A stretch of DNA of 64,000 nucleotides from Escarpia spicata (Eukaryota; Annelida; Polychaeta; Sabellida; Siboglinidae). Under the pieces are notes generated by a model, which saw only the letters and a program-made list of their open reading frames with translations, did not search any database and was not told where the DNA came from. Shown here piece by piece: positions 1 through 13,392 of the stretch; positions within the stretch are counted from its first letter, which is position 1; every line of letters starts with the position of its first letter. Made by a program: the position numbers and the translations under genes. The stretch is from positions 1,637,163 to 1,701,162 of the forward strand of contig OZ023210.1 of the NCBI GenBank assembly GCA_963995525.1, given 5' to 3'.

Positions 1-410
1 TCGGCATCCCGAAAAGCACGCCAAAAATATGCATATTCGAAAAAGTCCGGATGCACAGCATAAAATGTGGAATTTCTAATTCATTGAATTTGTTGGCTTA
101 GTGGACATGGAAATATATAGCAGGATGTAATATACTATGAATTCAAGCAATGTGTGTTTTTAATCCCTTTAACAAGAGAACAGCTGCTTCAATATTAATG
201 TCACACGCATACACGCGCATAAACGCGCACACAAACACGCACGCCCGCCCGCACGCACATATATGCACACACAGACACATGTGCGTACGCACGCATACTG
301 TCTGTTCGGGTCACGTTGACCGCTGGTGAAACACGTGTGCAACACGAGCTCGCTATGCGATATTGTGGTCGACACCTCGGTCGCCTCTCTCGGATGTGAG
401 AATGTATGTT
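1..410. other. No gene recognised
   Basis: Unique-looking sequence with scattered alternating purine/pyrimidine runs at about 200-300. No domain, splice structure or RNA gene was recognised. Open frames here are only His/Thr or Cys/Val readings of CA/TG-rich DNA. Confidence 0.5.
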
Positions 411-413
411 TCT

Positions 414-487
<74 letters not shown>

Positions 488-608
488 GCGTGTGTGTGTG
501 TGTGTTTGCGTTTGTGTGCGTGTGCGTGTGCTTGTGTGCGTGCTTGTGTGCGTGCTTGTGTGCGTGTGCGTGTGTGTGTGTGTGCATGTATGTTTATGTT
601 TGTGTGTG
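411..608. repeat. (TG)n microsatellite, interrupted
   Basis: Almost pure TG from about 421 to 480, followed by TG with GTGC and TTTG interruptions up to about 608. The complementary strand reads (CA)n. Confidence 0.95.
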
Positions 609-701
609 ACAGCACACTCACCTTTGCAAACACACTTACTATATTATACGAATTCCAAATTCGAATGTAAAATATGCGAATACCTCTGCTAAACTGAATG
701 A

Positions 702-893
<192 letters not shown>

Positions 894-1217
894 AAAAAGT
901 AATGGTAAATTGGTATATGGCGCAGTGCCCAATACCTACGACTTCTCAAAGCGCTTTACAGTTTGCTCACAGGCAGAATTATTCAATCGAGCACCATCTC
1001 GACTTATCTGGGAAGACTTCAGCCACGCTGCAATTAATGCGCGAAGACTATTCGCATTTTTTTTAAATAAAATTGTCTACAGCCAAGTACATATTCATAC
1101 AGTGGAGTGGACTGGAGCAAAGTAGAGTGAAAGAACTTGCCAAAATTTCGAAAAGGAGAAAATGAGTCCAATGCTCTACCCAGTGCGCTACTGTATCGTT
1201 GCGCACGTGGGCTTATG
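894..1217. other. No gene recognised
   Basis: Spacer between two TG tracts. No coding similarity seen. Confidence 0.5.
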
Positions 1218-1242
1218 CGTGTGTGTGAGAGTGTATTTGTGT

Positions 1243-1277
<35 letters not shown>

Positions 1278-1300
1278 TGTATGTGTGTGTGTGGGGGGGG
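1218..1300. repeat. (TG)n microsatellite
   Basis: TG repeats with GA/TA interruptions, ending in a run of eight G. Confidence 0.9.
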
Positions 1301-1549
1301 TGAAGGGTATAGTCCGGCGCGCATTCAGCCGTATGTTGTAATGACCTTGTTTGGGTGACCACGGATACTGCCTCTAAGTAGTCATGTCGCACAACGTCTC
1401 AATTATAAACGATATTCTTTCCCAATGACTCGGAACTCTGGACATTTGACCAAACACACGGCTTGACGGTCTGTAGCGACCAATACATCTGAAACATCTG
1501 TTAAAACATGACTCGACGTATCATACTACAAGTGTAAAGTGCTATGCAC

Positions 1550-1583
1550 ATACGCATACACACACGCGCATACACACACACAC

Positions 1584-1650
<67 letters not shown>
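1550..1650. repeat. (CA)n microsatellite
   Basis: CA repeats with a few CGCA interruptions, opposite in orientation to the TG tracts upstream. Confidence 0.95.
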
Positions 1651-1651
<1 letters not shown>

Positions 1652-2150
1652 ATACTATAACCTGGAACAGTAGGTTTTACACTCGCCCCGAGGTACGATA
1701 CAAACTACTCACAACCACGTACAAGTCGACACCACCGTTGACACGCGGCCATTGTCCCTGGCGGTGCAAACAGATCCTTCTACTTTATTAAACATGTGGT
1801 ACTTTGACGACTTATCCAGCCACTATATCCGTTTTCACATGACATACTGCGCGTATTGAAAAGAACTTAATCATTGAAACATCACCTATGGAAATCAACA
1901 AACGAGATGGCGTATCACAGAAAGTGTCAAAGACAATTAAACGTCCTGTGCAGCGTAAATGAAATGGTTTATGTATAGCGTCATACAAATCCGGATGCGG
2001 CAATCAAAAAGTGTGATTAGAATTACACACAGAAAACGAAACACAACGTAGAAACCTAACTAAAAACACAAATCCACAAATTCAAAGCACAAATCGTTCA
2101 TTGTCTTGGACACAAATTCTACACATCAACGCTCATGCATTCTGGCCTCG
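1651..2150. other. No gene recognised
   Basis: Unique sequence. Short open frames show no recognisable domain. Confidence 0.5.
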
Positions 2151-2219
2151 GTGCGTGTGCGTGTGCGTGTGCGTGTGCGTGTGCCTGTATACAGATATAT
2201 ATATATATATATATATATC
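2151..2219. repeat. Compound (GTGTGC)n-(TA)n microsatellite
   Basis: About six GTGTGC units followed by about 12 TA repeats (2194-2218), directly abutting the polypyrimidine tract. Confidence 0.9.
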
Positions 2220-2590
2220 GCTCTCCCTATCACTGTCTCTTCTACACTCACTCCCTCCGTCCCTTCCCTCACTCCCTCCTTGAATCCCTCCACCTACCAT
2301 TTCTCCCTCCCTCCCTCCCTCCCTCCCTCCCTCCCTCCCTCCCTCCCTCCCTCCCTCCCTCCCTCCCTCCCTCCCTCCCTCCCTCCCTCCCTCCCTCCCT
2401 CCCTCCCTCCCTCCCTCCCTCCCTCCCTTCCTCCCTTCCTCCCTCCCTCCCTCCCTCCCTCCTTCCTTCCTTCCTTCCCTCCCTCCCTCTCTCTCTTCCT
2501 CCCTTCCTCCCTCCCTCCCTCCCTCCCTCCCTCCCTCACTCACTCCCTTCACCCCTCCCCCTCCCTCCCTCCATCTCCCCGTCTCTCTTT
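2220..2590. repeat. (CCCT)n polypyrimidine tract
   Basis: About 370 bp containing almost only C and T on the plus strand. The core is a long CCCT tetranucleotide array (about 2305-2425) with CCTT and CTCT variants to the right. It is open in several frames as Pro/Ser/Leu or Glu/Gly/Arg peptides, which are not genes. A tract this long is a candidate for triplex (H-DNA) formation. Confidence 0.95.
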
Positions 2591-3573
2591 TAGCTATCTT
2601 CCTCGCTGAGCATTTTACTTAACAACAACTCGTACAATGATTTCTCGAGCAGTAAAATCTGGCCTTGGCCTGCGTAGCTGAATATAAAGGTCAGAGAAAA
2701 AGCACGCCGGCTTTAATCCTTGATGTCATGTCTACGTCACATCGTGTCTTTTCTTAACCAACTTAACGGGGGTATTCTCCGCGTTGCCGGAAATGTTAGC
2801 CTAAGTCTTCCTGGCGCAGAACAGCAGTACATCAGTATGCCATCCCCTTGCCCTAGGTGAGACGAACCTTGGAGCTACAAGTGGGGCCCGCAGCAAGGAG
2901 AACTCTGCCTTGACCCACCTTGATGGCGTGTGAGACACGCGATCGTTTCGCCTGCCCAGGTTGACATATTGTACTCTAATCATCTACAGGCATACCGTAT
3001 TCAGGCAGAGTACTTCTATAACTCACCGTCTTGGGAAGTTATTGATCAATGAACTGACCACTTCCCCTACATGCAAACGTTGGCGCACGTGGGCTGGCGA
3101 TGTTTATGTCCGCCCACCTTCGCTCAACGGTGACTGGGCTTTAGCGACGCAGCACCTCAACGGCAAATGTCCGCTTGGGTAGACACTGTTGCCGCCACAA
3201 CGATCCATATCCGAAATAGGCGAGTCTGCAACTACACGGCAAGTGAAACAGTAGTGCTGAATATGGCCGCCGGAGATGGACCAGCTACAGTGTGTCGGCG
3301 AGATTCCTCCCGTTCCGATTAGTTATCACTTTATGCATTCAATAACCGACAATCCGCTACGTGCAACCAGGGCGTTTTTTAACGTACAAAGTGAGGGGCA
3401 TTGTCCCCCAGCCCTTTCGCTTGCCCCCCCCCCCCCAGTCAGACCAACTTTCCCCCCAGTGTGCCCCCATTCTCCCAAACCAGCCCCTTGTATGGCTTAC
3501 ATTTTACTCGTTTTAGTGTGTTTGGTTTAATTTGCATTGGGGTATAATAAAAAGCCTCTAAGTAGCAGTTGAC
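2591..3573. other. No gene recognised; one poly-C run
   Basis: Unique sequence with a poly-C run near 3425-3437. It precedes the transposase remnant and may include its decayed 5' part, but I see no similarity I could name. Confidence 0.4.
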
Positions 3574-4784
3574 ATGCATTCACCAGAGAAGAACTGGGCG
3601 AGAAGAACGATGCCCCTGGACTACTTAAGCGGTGAACAAAACACCGGCAGACAGCGTGGATTATGGCGTCTGCTTGCTGACCAAATGCAGAGAGGTTTGG
3701 CAACATTCTGGTGTGCTGCACACCGATCTGACTTAGCCATTGAGTCGGTCGTCAGCACCGTACCTCAGTTGGGAATCTGGAAGTCCAATCTACTGGGACT
3801 CGTAAGATTCTTCCGGACGCCGAGACGGATGAAGATGTTGTCAGCGCAGGCCGGGAATGTCAAACAGTTCCTACTGCACCACGATGTCAGGTTTGCCCTG
3901 TACGAGCTGCAGCTGGTGGATGCTGTGCTTAACAACTTACCAGCCTGCATTATGGTGTGGGAACAGATGCAGGCGTCAGAAAGTACCAGCGACAGAAAGG
4001 AGAAGGCTGAAGCCAAAGGGCCCTGATGGGCGACATCCTGGAGATATTGGAAACACTCCAGAGGAAGTTGCAAAGGAGTGATTTGTTAATCAGCGATCTT
4101 CTCACTGTGACTGTTGCGGCACTCAAGAAGTTGAACCTAATGAGGGATGGACCATTCCCGGGAAGAAGGGAGGAGAAAGTGAGTTATCCAACCGATAACA
4201 CAAAAGAGGACCTAACACAACAAAAGTGTAATCACCAGTTCGTTTGTACAAACCGCCGCTACAGACGAGCAATCAGGTTGGAGGTCGTGCAAGCATTGCA
4301 CGAATACCTGTCTGAACGCATGCACCCGGAAAAGGAGGACGTCATCAAAGACATGAAGGAGTTAATGATGGCAAGCAGTCTGAGATCATTCGTTGAGCAT
4401 GGTGTCGTCAAGCGCCTTTTTCCAGATGAAGCATCTGACTTTGCGGACGGGGCAGCCGAGCAGTGGGAACACATGCTGAATGTGCCATTCCTGCATGGTG
4501 GCTGTGATCTCGGTTGTAAGTTGACTGTCAGACTGCGCCAACTTCCAGTCACGACATGTTCAGTTCAGAAGGTGTTGGCATATATGGCTTGTATGAGTTC
4601 ACACTCTATACAAACCGAAAGGATCGTGAGCCACCACAACCTCATGATCGATAATCATCGCACCAGTATGAATGGGGACACGAGAAATGTGCGACTCATG
4701 TTGGCACTGAATAGTGTGGGCACCGCCTACTATGACCCTCGAGCCACTGTCGTCAAATTCTTGGCGAAGACAAGAAGATCCTAG
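3574..4784 (+). pseudogene. hAT-superfamily transposase remnant, KIAA1586-like
   Basis: Two open segments in different frames (3574-4026 and 4026-4784) read as one broken transposase-derived protein. Segment one has the GRQRGLWRLLADQ and FWCAAHRSDLAIE blocks that I associate with the hAT-derived KIAA1586/ZNF862-like proteins, then a HHDVRFALYELQLVD block. Segment two continues with a coiled region and ends in a hAT C-terminal dimerisation-like block (QTERIVSHHNL, then the DPRATVVKFL tail). The frame changes at about 4020, so the copy cannot make one protein. The N-terminal BED finger and first part of the catalytic region are missing. Clear terminal repeats were not found. The family call is from recognition, not a search. 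Confidence 0.8.
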
Positions 4785-5825
4785 GCTCCATATTGAGACA
4801 TCTACGGACAGCGTAAATTCGTTAGGAAATTCACCCACAAAACGGGACTCGTTTAGTCAAATTGAGACAACTGTCAAACACCATCGTATTTACCTTGCAG
4901 GATACGTCTCATGTTTCTATGACTACTGCATGTATTGGTTGTAATAAAACATGTTTCTAGGATATATGTGTAACATTTATTTTTATACCAAGATGCAGTC
5001 GTCACTTGTCACTGTAGGCCCCATAACTATGTGGATACAAAGATAATTACACATTATATTAAGCTTTCATACATGCCTAAGGGTTATGAACATAATCATT
5101 AATGTATGCGTAAACTGCCCTTTTTACGTTTAAGAGATTGCCCCCCAGTGAAAATTCAATAAACAACTCCCTGCGTGCAATGCTGTCAGGCGAGACGCAC
5201 TTACGGCGCCTGGCAACCTGCCAACACCCATCGCAAGAACTGAAACGTGTTCATAAACAGTGCAAAAGAATTCGGTAATGCACCTCAACAGTTCAGTTGG
5301 TACGGCGCGCGTTTTGTATGGTGGCTGTGCTCTAGTAAAGACTGAGAGGAATAGACATGACAGAGAATTAGGACGACACATACGTAGACGATGTCCCTGT
5401 CAGAATATCGAACACCATCGCTATGGCATCTCGGACAGAATACCTACTTCTGTTTACAAAACACCTTCTAATGGAGTCTGATGGACACAAATAGCTAATA
5501 AGTGATGCTATGGTGATGGAACGTCTTAACAACTAACAACACATAAGAAATAAAATGATCGTATTGGCCTAAGCACTTACAAGAGTCTTATAGATGCAAA
5601 GTACCAGAACCTTTAGAGAAAGCACTACAGAGCTTGAGTGTATCGTCAGTAGCGCGTTGATAAAATAATACATGCAGTCGTCTAGAAAGCTAATAGCAAA
5701 ATATAATAATGAAAACCAAGAAGCGGTATTTATATTTTTGTATAATTATTACCAGCGTTGTACGTACAAGTCATTTGTATATAGTTGACGCACACACATT
5801 TCTGCAGATTTATAACAGGATCTCC
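4785..5825. other. No gene recognised
   Basis: Sequence 3' of the transposase remnant, AT-rich in places. Short open frames on both strands show no recognisable domain. May include the 3' part of the hAT element. Confidence 0.4.
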
Positions 5826-5870
<45 letters not shown>

Positions 5871-5924
5871 CGTGCGTGCGTGCGTGCGTGCGTGTATGTG
5901 TACCCTCGCGTATGTATGTGTGTA
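5826..5924. repeat. (TG)n/(GTGC)n microsatellite
   Basis: TG tract followed by GTGC repeats, directly left of the hAT-like element copy A. This TG-rich flank prevents a clear target-site call. Confidence 0.9.
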
Positions 5925-7989
5925 CAGGCCCTCGCGTGTGTATGTGTGTACAACCCCTCTTTTTGTGAACCCCCTTTCTCCAAAATGTGAACCCCCTCAA
6001 AATTGCATATTTAAAATGTGAATCACTAATTGTATTCCATGTGTCTCAAAAACGTTAACCCTCTCCTAAAAGCTGCTCGATAGTGTTCAAGCATTACAAG
6101 GAATGCCAAGAAAGCCTGATTTGTACATATATTAAAGGGATAACCGCTATCTATTAAGTGATCATCACTGAATGTATGGGAGCCTGGCTGAGGGGTCTAT
6201 CACCAATGCCATGTGTGAAAAGGGCAGTCACTAGAGGAATGTGTATCACAGAATCATTGCATCTAATTAGCCATGCAGAAGGACTTCATACTATCCCAGG
6301 ATATCCTGTTATGAAAACGCATGAGTTAACAAATACACAAGAAGCCAGTTTTACACCAAACGTAAAATTATGAGTCATAATTGTAGTCACTCAGACGTGA
6401 CAGATGCAGACCAAATACTGGTGAATGAACGGGGTGATGATAATTTAACAATTATGAGCACATTAATTATGCAATATAAAATAATTCATTAAACATTCAT
6501 TATCATTAAACGAGATATGCGCCTTTTTATTTTTAGTGTACTGATTAAGGTAACTACCGACTGTCAAAGAGGCTATTCTCAACAATCAACAACTCAAGAT
6601 GTGTAGCGAGTGTATTTCTTAAAAGCTGCAAAGCAGGTAGACAAACTCATCTCGCTTAACACAAAGCATCATTTTCAACTATTGCGCTGGAACGCGAATT
6701 TCGATTAATTGTATTTAACCAATACACAATAAAGTTTAGTTTCCCCTATTTTAAAATGCGCGTGCTGATGAGAAATCGTGTAATTGTGTGGCTGTATGGT
6801 TGCCGAAATACTGTGGTTGCTAGTTGCATGTTTGTAGATCTCAGAAAGGGGAGCCTTATCGCTGACGAGGAGGCAATAATGTGTGAAGGGCCTTTATTGT
6901 CAAATATTATATCCATTTTGTGTTCTGTATAGTTGTAAAATACAGTTTGTGTTTCCTGGAGTCAGTGTGGTGTACAGGATATGGTACTTGACTGTTTGAC
7001 ACCTAGAATTTAATTCAAATTCTACAAGAAGACAATAATCTTTTTCTAATTTAGCTTCTAATTACCAGGCATGTTTTATAAAGGTTTGTTAATTTACTAA
7101 CTTAATTACGTTTATAGTAAATTATGGAAATTTTGCATATTAGATCATATAAATATAATGTTTTAATTGAGTGAAAACCAGATTGTAAATGTCACACTTT
7201 AACTGTTTATTCTGAAAAATAACTAGAACACACACGCACTCCTCAGTGCCTCGTTTATTATATTAATATGAACATATTCAAAACAATTGCACACACGGCG
7301 AAGGGTTTTTAGTAAATAATTCAGCTATATTAACAATATACTGCGTGTTGGCTTTTATGAATACAATTGGGTGTAAATTAGACTTAATCAGGCAACAAAA
7401 AGACCTCATATGACCCATTTTGTCTGAAAAAGCACCCCCAAAACGACCTCGTTCTGGGCCTGCTGGGGAAGCTAATATGGTATAAGACGAAACCACATGG
7501 TCCACCAATCTCTCACCCTTCTGTTCTTCCAGTTAGAAATGTAACCTTCTGCATTATGAGCCCCAATGTGAACATGTGGGGCCCTATGCATTGTGAAAAA
7601 TATAAGAGACTGAATTGGTAATACACATTACAACAGTACATATACTTTACAACAGTACACACACTTTATAACAGTGCATACACTTTACAACTGTACATAT
7701 ACTTTACAACAGTACATATACTTTACAAAAGTACACATACTTTACAACAGTACATATACTTTAGAACAGTGCATACACTTTACAACAGTACATATACTTT
7801 ACAATAGTACATATACTTTCCTAACACATTAACAATGGTAATTTAACCCAGAATGCAACTGTATGACCTGCAAATTTTGTTGAAAATTCAAAAAAGTACT
7901 CTATATATATTCCTAGATTATATAGATAGGATATCCAAAAAAAGGTAAAATGTGAATCCCCCATTGTGAAAAGCTGGCTACGGGCCTTG
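5925..7989. mobile_element. hAT-like non-autonomous element, copy A
   Basis: The left part (5925-6614) and right part (about 7157-7989) are each clearly similar, in the same order and orientation, to 42327-42883 and 45346-45854. This defines a dispersed element. The left end begins CAGGCCC, and the right end is CTGGCTACGGGCC, the inverse of the CAGG..GTAGCC start best kept in copy B. Inside each end lie G/C-run blocks next to TGTGAA motifs. Such CAG-starting termini fit hAT elements, but no transposase is present. About 540 bp (6615-7156) has no counterpart in copy B. It contains the 19-bp minisatellite at 7630-7818. Confidence 0.65.
7630..7818. repeat. 19-bp minisatellite, ~10 copies
   Basis: The unit reads ACTTTACAACAGTACATAT with point changes. 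It lies inside the right part of copy A. The same array (about six units) with the same right flank recurs at 9018-9125. Confidence 0.9.
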
Positions 7990-7993
7990 TGTA

Positions 7994-7999
7994 GGTGTG

Positions 8000-8039
<40 letters not shown>

Positions 8040-8040
8040 A
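7994..8040. repeat. (GTGC)n microsatellite
   Basis: About ten GTGC units immediately to the right of copy A. Confidence 0.95.
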
Positions 8041-9009
8041 TAAATGCAGAAAGGTGTCTTTGTGTCCACCGATTTCCATACTGCAATCAGTGGACGTGGT
8101 ATGCGATAACGCAGCGATCTGTCTCGCGATCGGTCAAGTGCCAGTAATCGGCATCAACGCGGCATGGTGCGACTGTTTGCCGCACGTTTAGATACCGACG
8201 AGATATCACTGACAATCTATGTGACCGCACGTGTGAATGTCAGCGGCCTGGCGTTGTCCCAGCCTCACCCACCACCAATGTCTGTCACGCAGACATGTGT
8301 ACACGAGAGCACCATATGGCCACTGAAACAATAAGGACTAGAAGGAGAAAAACAGTTGCTTTCCTGTTACATATTCTCATGTTTTACATTAGATAAGTCG
8401 GACAGTTAGTTCTTTTATTGCCCCCCCCTCGAAATTAACAGAGTCTCACAATTGCAGTCTCTCTCTCTATCTATCTCCCTGCCAATACAACATATGACTT
8501 GACAAGGAGTGAGAACGTGAATCAATCTAAGCACGGATGAGAGTTCCCTGTGGCTCGCCGGCTAGAGCTGCATCTCGGCGCTTTATAACCTTAGGACGTG
8601 TTAAGCGACCTCTAAAATAATTTTGAAAAGTTGCACTCTCCGATCATGCATTTTTTTAATATAAATTTTCAGCACATATATATGGCCCGTACACAATGCT
8701 TCTTTCATCAACTCCATATAAATTGTTTTCACATAATATGCAATTTTAAGATAACACGGCGCAAAAGTTGAAATAATTATAATAGTGCAAAGGCATAATT
8801 TATCAAATAACATATGGAACGCAAAAGTGACATATATGGTAACAAGTATTATTAAATCAGTAAATATTTTAATGTTGTACAAAATAATAATAATAATGGA
8901 ATGACTTCTTTAGCGCCAATATCCTCGTAAAATCCGAGCTCAGTGGCGCAATAAATCCAAAGGATTAAGCGTTCTCATTGTCAAGTACAGAACATCAGTA
9001 CACACACGT
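8041..9009. other. No gene recognised
   Basis: Unique, partly AT-rich sequence. No coding similarity or RNA gene seen. Confidence 0.5.
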
Positions 9010-9510
<501 letters not shown>

Positions 9511-10416
9511 ATCCCCCAAAGTATTTTTGTGGTGCAAATAATTCTACATATCTTTGTATTTCTTTGATATACCATCCGGCAACAGACTGCGAACTACAAG
9601 GACAAGTACAGAGAGGTACGGGAAAACATTCCGGCCACATGCCGCCCTAATGCATAGTGCGGAGACAATACCTGTGACCTTTCATCATCTGTGATGCTGC
9701 TATTTTTGTGATGTTGTCATTTTCTGTATATAGATTGGATTTTGCCAAGATTGCGTTTACTTATAATCACTATTGCTTTGAGATACCCATGGTGCTATTA
9801 TATGCGGTGTGTTTCTGTATATGCTTCCTATAGGACGTGCTTCCTATAGGACGTGCTTCCTATAGGACGTGCTTCCTTTGTGCTCATCTATTTTATCGGT
9901 GACGGCAAACATAATTCATGTACTTGCAATAAATAATATTTTTATTATTATTATTATTATTGTGGCTGTTATCACATAACATACATGAGAGTATTCCAAG
10001 TAGAACGCTGTGATATTTTGGTGGTGGTAGCCTAGCAAATTCTCAAATGTCGACCTACCCTAAAATACCAGAACAAATGTCATACCTACCCAATTTGTTT
10101 CCGAGCATGCAACTGTGCACACAACTATTATATTGGTATGTTTAGTCGGACCATTGCAATGTCCTCAAATCAAACACATAGTTCAGCATGTGGAAGGCAT
10201 GCCTGCGTGAAACGAAACGTGAACGCACGTGTCACATTCTGTATTAAGATATTATACATTAAACTATGTTTTCACAAAGCTGACGCCAGTGGAAATTGAA
10301 ATCGGTTGTGCGAGTGCCAGACTTATTATAAATTGATCACGTGCCGTGAGTGTTGATTGGCGCTGTATCGGAAACACTGCCGACTCCGCGGAACTTCCAA
10401 TCATTGGCGCGATCAC
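9511..10416. other. No gene; small 16-bp and (TTA)n repeats
   Basis: Contains three copies of a 16-bp unit GCTTCCTATAGGACGT at 9823-9870 and a TTA run near 9937-9960. No coding similarity seen. Confidence 0.6.
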
Positions 10417-10590
10417 ACACACACACACGCACGCACGCACACACGCACGCACGCACACACGCACGCACACACATGCACGCGCACGCACACACACACACGC
10501 ACACACACAAACTCACGCACGCACGCACGCACACACACAAACACACGTACACGTACACGTACACGTACACGCACAAACAGACACGGACAT
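10417..10590. repeat. (CA)n/(CGCA)n microsatellite
   Basis: CA and CGCA repeats with a short ACGTAC stretch at the right end. Confidence 0.9.
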
Positions 10591-10992
10591 ATACCTTGTC
10601 AGAGCCAATAGGACAACAAGTGATTGATATTATTTAATAGTTTACATTAATGCCAGTATACTCATACTTTGTGGTGAACAGCATTATTCTAAACAACTTT
10701 AGATTCAACCACTCAAATTGCCTAAATATTTCATCAATGCTTAGTTATAATATGAACTATGCTTGAAAATGACAACGCCATCTTTAATGATGGCATTCAA
10801 AAAGACAAAGCTACCTGTATGAAAGTGCCCCAATTTGATAATTAAAGTTGTTCTAGCCCTTTACATTAAATTGTAAATAGCTCTCGTTTATCAAGCAACA
10901 CAATTAGTTTGACAGAGTTATTCGTTAGAATAAAATAATTGTTTAATTGTTGTTACCTACGTAACAGCAAGGAGTATGGGCGTAATGATCCT

Positions 10993-11392
10993 TGTATATA
11001 CCGTCTTTTCCTTTTTCGTTTTGAAATTTGCGAACGAAAATAGAAAAAACTAATAATGTTCGTTTTTCGTTTTCATATTTGAAGTACGAAAAACGGAAAA
11101 CGAATACAATTTACTATTCGCAATATTTCTAATACATGTTAGAAAGCAAAATAACGATAAAACAAACCGCGTTTCGTTTCCACTGTATCATAACAAAAAA
11201 ACGAAATACGACTGCAGCGCCATCGTGCGTTTTGAAAACAAATTCGTTGAAATTGCATCGTCGCCAAAGTGGTATCTCTGCCGACCCGAAAAGTACGGGC
11301 GAATATTGATCGTTTCGGCGCCGTTGTTTTAAGAAAGGTTTAGAGTACTAAATTAATTATACTCAAATTTTCGTGGTAAACTACTTTATTAT
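10993..11392 (+). repeat. Left long inverted repeat arm
   Basis: Matches the inverse of 16846-17340. Shared blocks include TTGAAATTTGCGAACGAAAA near the outer end, a CTGCAGCGCCA block at about 11213, CGTTTCGGCGCC at 11311 and TATACTCAAATTTTC near the inner end. Confidence 0.85.
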
Positions 11393-11393
11393 C

Positions 11394-11438
11394 GATTTCG
11401 TGGATTTCGTGGATTTCGTGGATTTCGTGGATTTCTTA
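11394..11438. repeat. 9-bp tandem repeat
   Basis: About five units of GATTTCGTG, beginning just inside the left inverted-repeat arm. Confidence 0.9.
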
Positions 11439-11574
11439 GACTTAGTCCATTTCGTCCATTTCACAATTCTGCAGATGACTTTATAATCAGAACATGCGCA
11501 GTCGCTGACGCGAAAATAATCACACAAAAATAATGAAATAAACACATTGTGACACAAATTGCAAACTGACTTGT

Positions 11575-12422
11575 CTAGCAGCTCCACTAACTCTCTGTCT
11601 CCGTGCATATCCGCAGTGATCAGCTCCACTAACTCTCTGTCTCCGTGGATATCCACAGTGATCAGCTCCACTAACTCTCTGTCTCCGTGCATATCCGCAG
11701 TGATCAGCTCCACTAACTCTCTGTCTCCGTGCATATCCGCAGTGATCAGCTCCACTAACTATCTGCCTCCGTGCATATCCGCAGTGATCAGCTCCATTAA
11801 CTATCTGTCTCCGTGCATATCCGCAGTGATCAGCTCCACTAACTCTCTGTCTCCGTGCATATCCACAGTGATCAGCTCCACTAACTCTCTGTCTCCGTGC
11901 ATATCCGCAGTGATCAGCTCCACTAACTCTCTGTCTCCGTGCATATCCACAGTGATCAGCTCCACTAACTCTCTGTCTCCGTGCATATCCGCAGTGATCA
12001 GCTCCACTAACTCTTTGTCTCCGTGCATATCCGCAGTGATCAGCTCCACTAACTCTCTGTCTCCGTGCATATCCGCAGTGATCAGCTCCACTAACTCTCT
12101 GTCTCCGTGCATATCCACAGTGATCAGCTCCACTAACTCTCTGCTTCCGTGCATATCCGTAGTGATCAGCTCCACTAACTGTCTGTCTCCATGCATATCC
12201 ACAATGATCAGCTCCACTAACTCTCTGTCTCCGTGCATATCCGCAGTGATCAGCTCCACTAACTCTCTGTCTCCGTGCATATCCACAGTGATCAGCTCCA
12301 CTAACTCTCTGTCTCCGTGCATATCCACAGTGATCAGCTCCACTAACTCTCTGTCTTCGTGCATATCCACAGTGATCAGCTCCACTAACTCTCTGTCGCC
12401 GTGCATATCCACAGTGATCAGC
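11575..12422. repeat. 42-bp minisatellite, 20 copies
   Basis: The unit begins TCAGCTCCACTAACTCTCTG and contains CGTGCATATCC. Twenty units differ by point changes, mainly CCGCAG versus CCACAG. Because 42 is divisible by three, the plus strand (11559-12440) and minus strand (11801-12412) stay open and read as 14-residue repeats. No start context, signal or domain supports translation. Confidence 0.97.
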
Positions 12423-12527
12423 CTATCATGCTTTTACTAATGATCTTGAGCGTTATTATGATAAATTAAAGAGTAATAATTTCCACTCAGATAGGATCAG
12501 TGCATTTTATTTCGTAGTATTCTTTCA

Positions 12528-12888
12528 ACGTAAACTGTTGCTAACTGTACTACCCTGAGGTATGTTCTCATAACGTAAACTGTTGATAACTATACTACCC
12601 TGAGGTATGTTCTCATAACGAAAACTGTTGATATCTATACTACTCTGAGATGTGTTCTCATAACGTAAACTGTTGATAACTATATTACCCTGAGGTATGT
12701 TCTCATAACGTAAACTGTTGATAACTATACTACCCTGAGGTGTGTTCTCATAACGTAAACTGTTGATAACTATACTACCCTGAGGTGTGTTCTCATAACG
12801 TAAACTGTTGATAACTATACTACCCTGAGGTGTGTTCTCATAACGTAAATTGTTGATAACTATACTACCCTGAGGTGTGTTCTCATCA
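12528..12888. repeat. 45-bp minisatellite, 8 copies
   Basis: The unit contains CGTAAACTGTTGATAACTAT then ACCCTGAGGT(A/G)TGTTCTCATA. Its length is divisible by three, so the minus strand is open as a 15-residue repeat (NTPQGSIVINSLRYE). Weak ~73-bp repetition continues in the AT-rich sequence to about 13100. Confidence 0.95.
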
Positions 12889-13392
12889 ATGTGTAAGCAC
12901 AATTGTTAGAATTACGGACATTACAATTGCGGATCACATAATTGCGTCAAGAGACTAAACTGGCATTGCCATCATATTCGCAGATCAAATAAAGATAACA
13001 TGGAGATCACATAATTACACAAACGACTAAAATTATATTGTCGTCATTATTCGCAGATATATTAACGATATGTGCATCACAAAATTAAGTATAAAAACTA
13101 AGTAATGACAATAATGATGCTGTTATTATTGGCATATTCATGTCTGAAATAAATAAGGTCACAAAGTGACGAGATTACTATTGCACTAGTCGTGCGTTGT
13201 ACGAGACAAAACAAAAACGACTTCGTCATCATGAACTTAACGCACACTAAACTACGTGGATAGACAGAACATATTATATTTAAAAGGTATTGCTCTACAA
13301 ATGATAGGCATATATAGTTGAAATATACATTATTGGAAATGATCACAATAATAACAAACAATATATATATGCTCTCTCTGAGAAAAAATGAA

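Noticed and set aside
2106..2609. Pro/Ser/Leu-rich and Glu/Gly/Arg-rich open frames
   Set aside because: Readings of the (CCCT)n tract.
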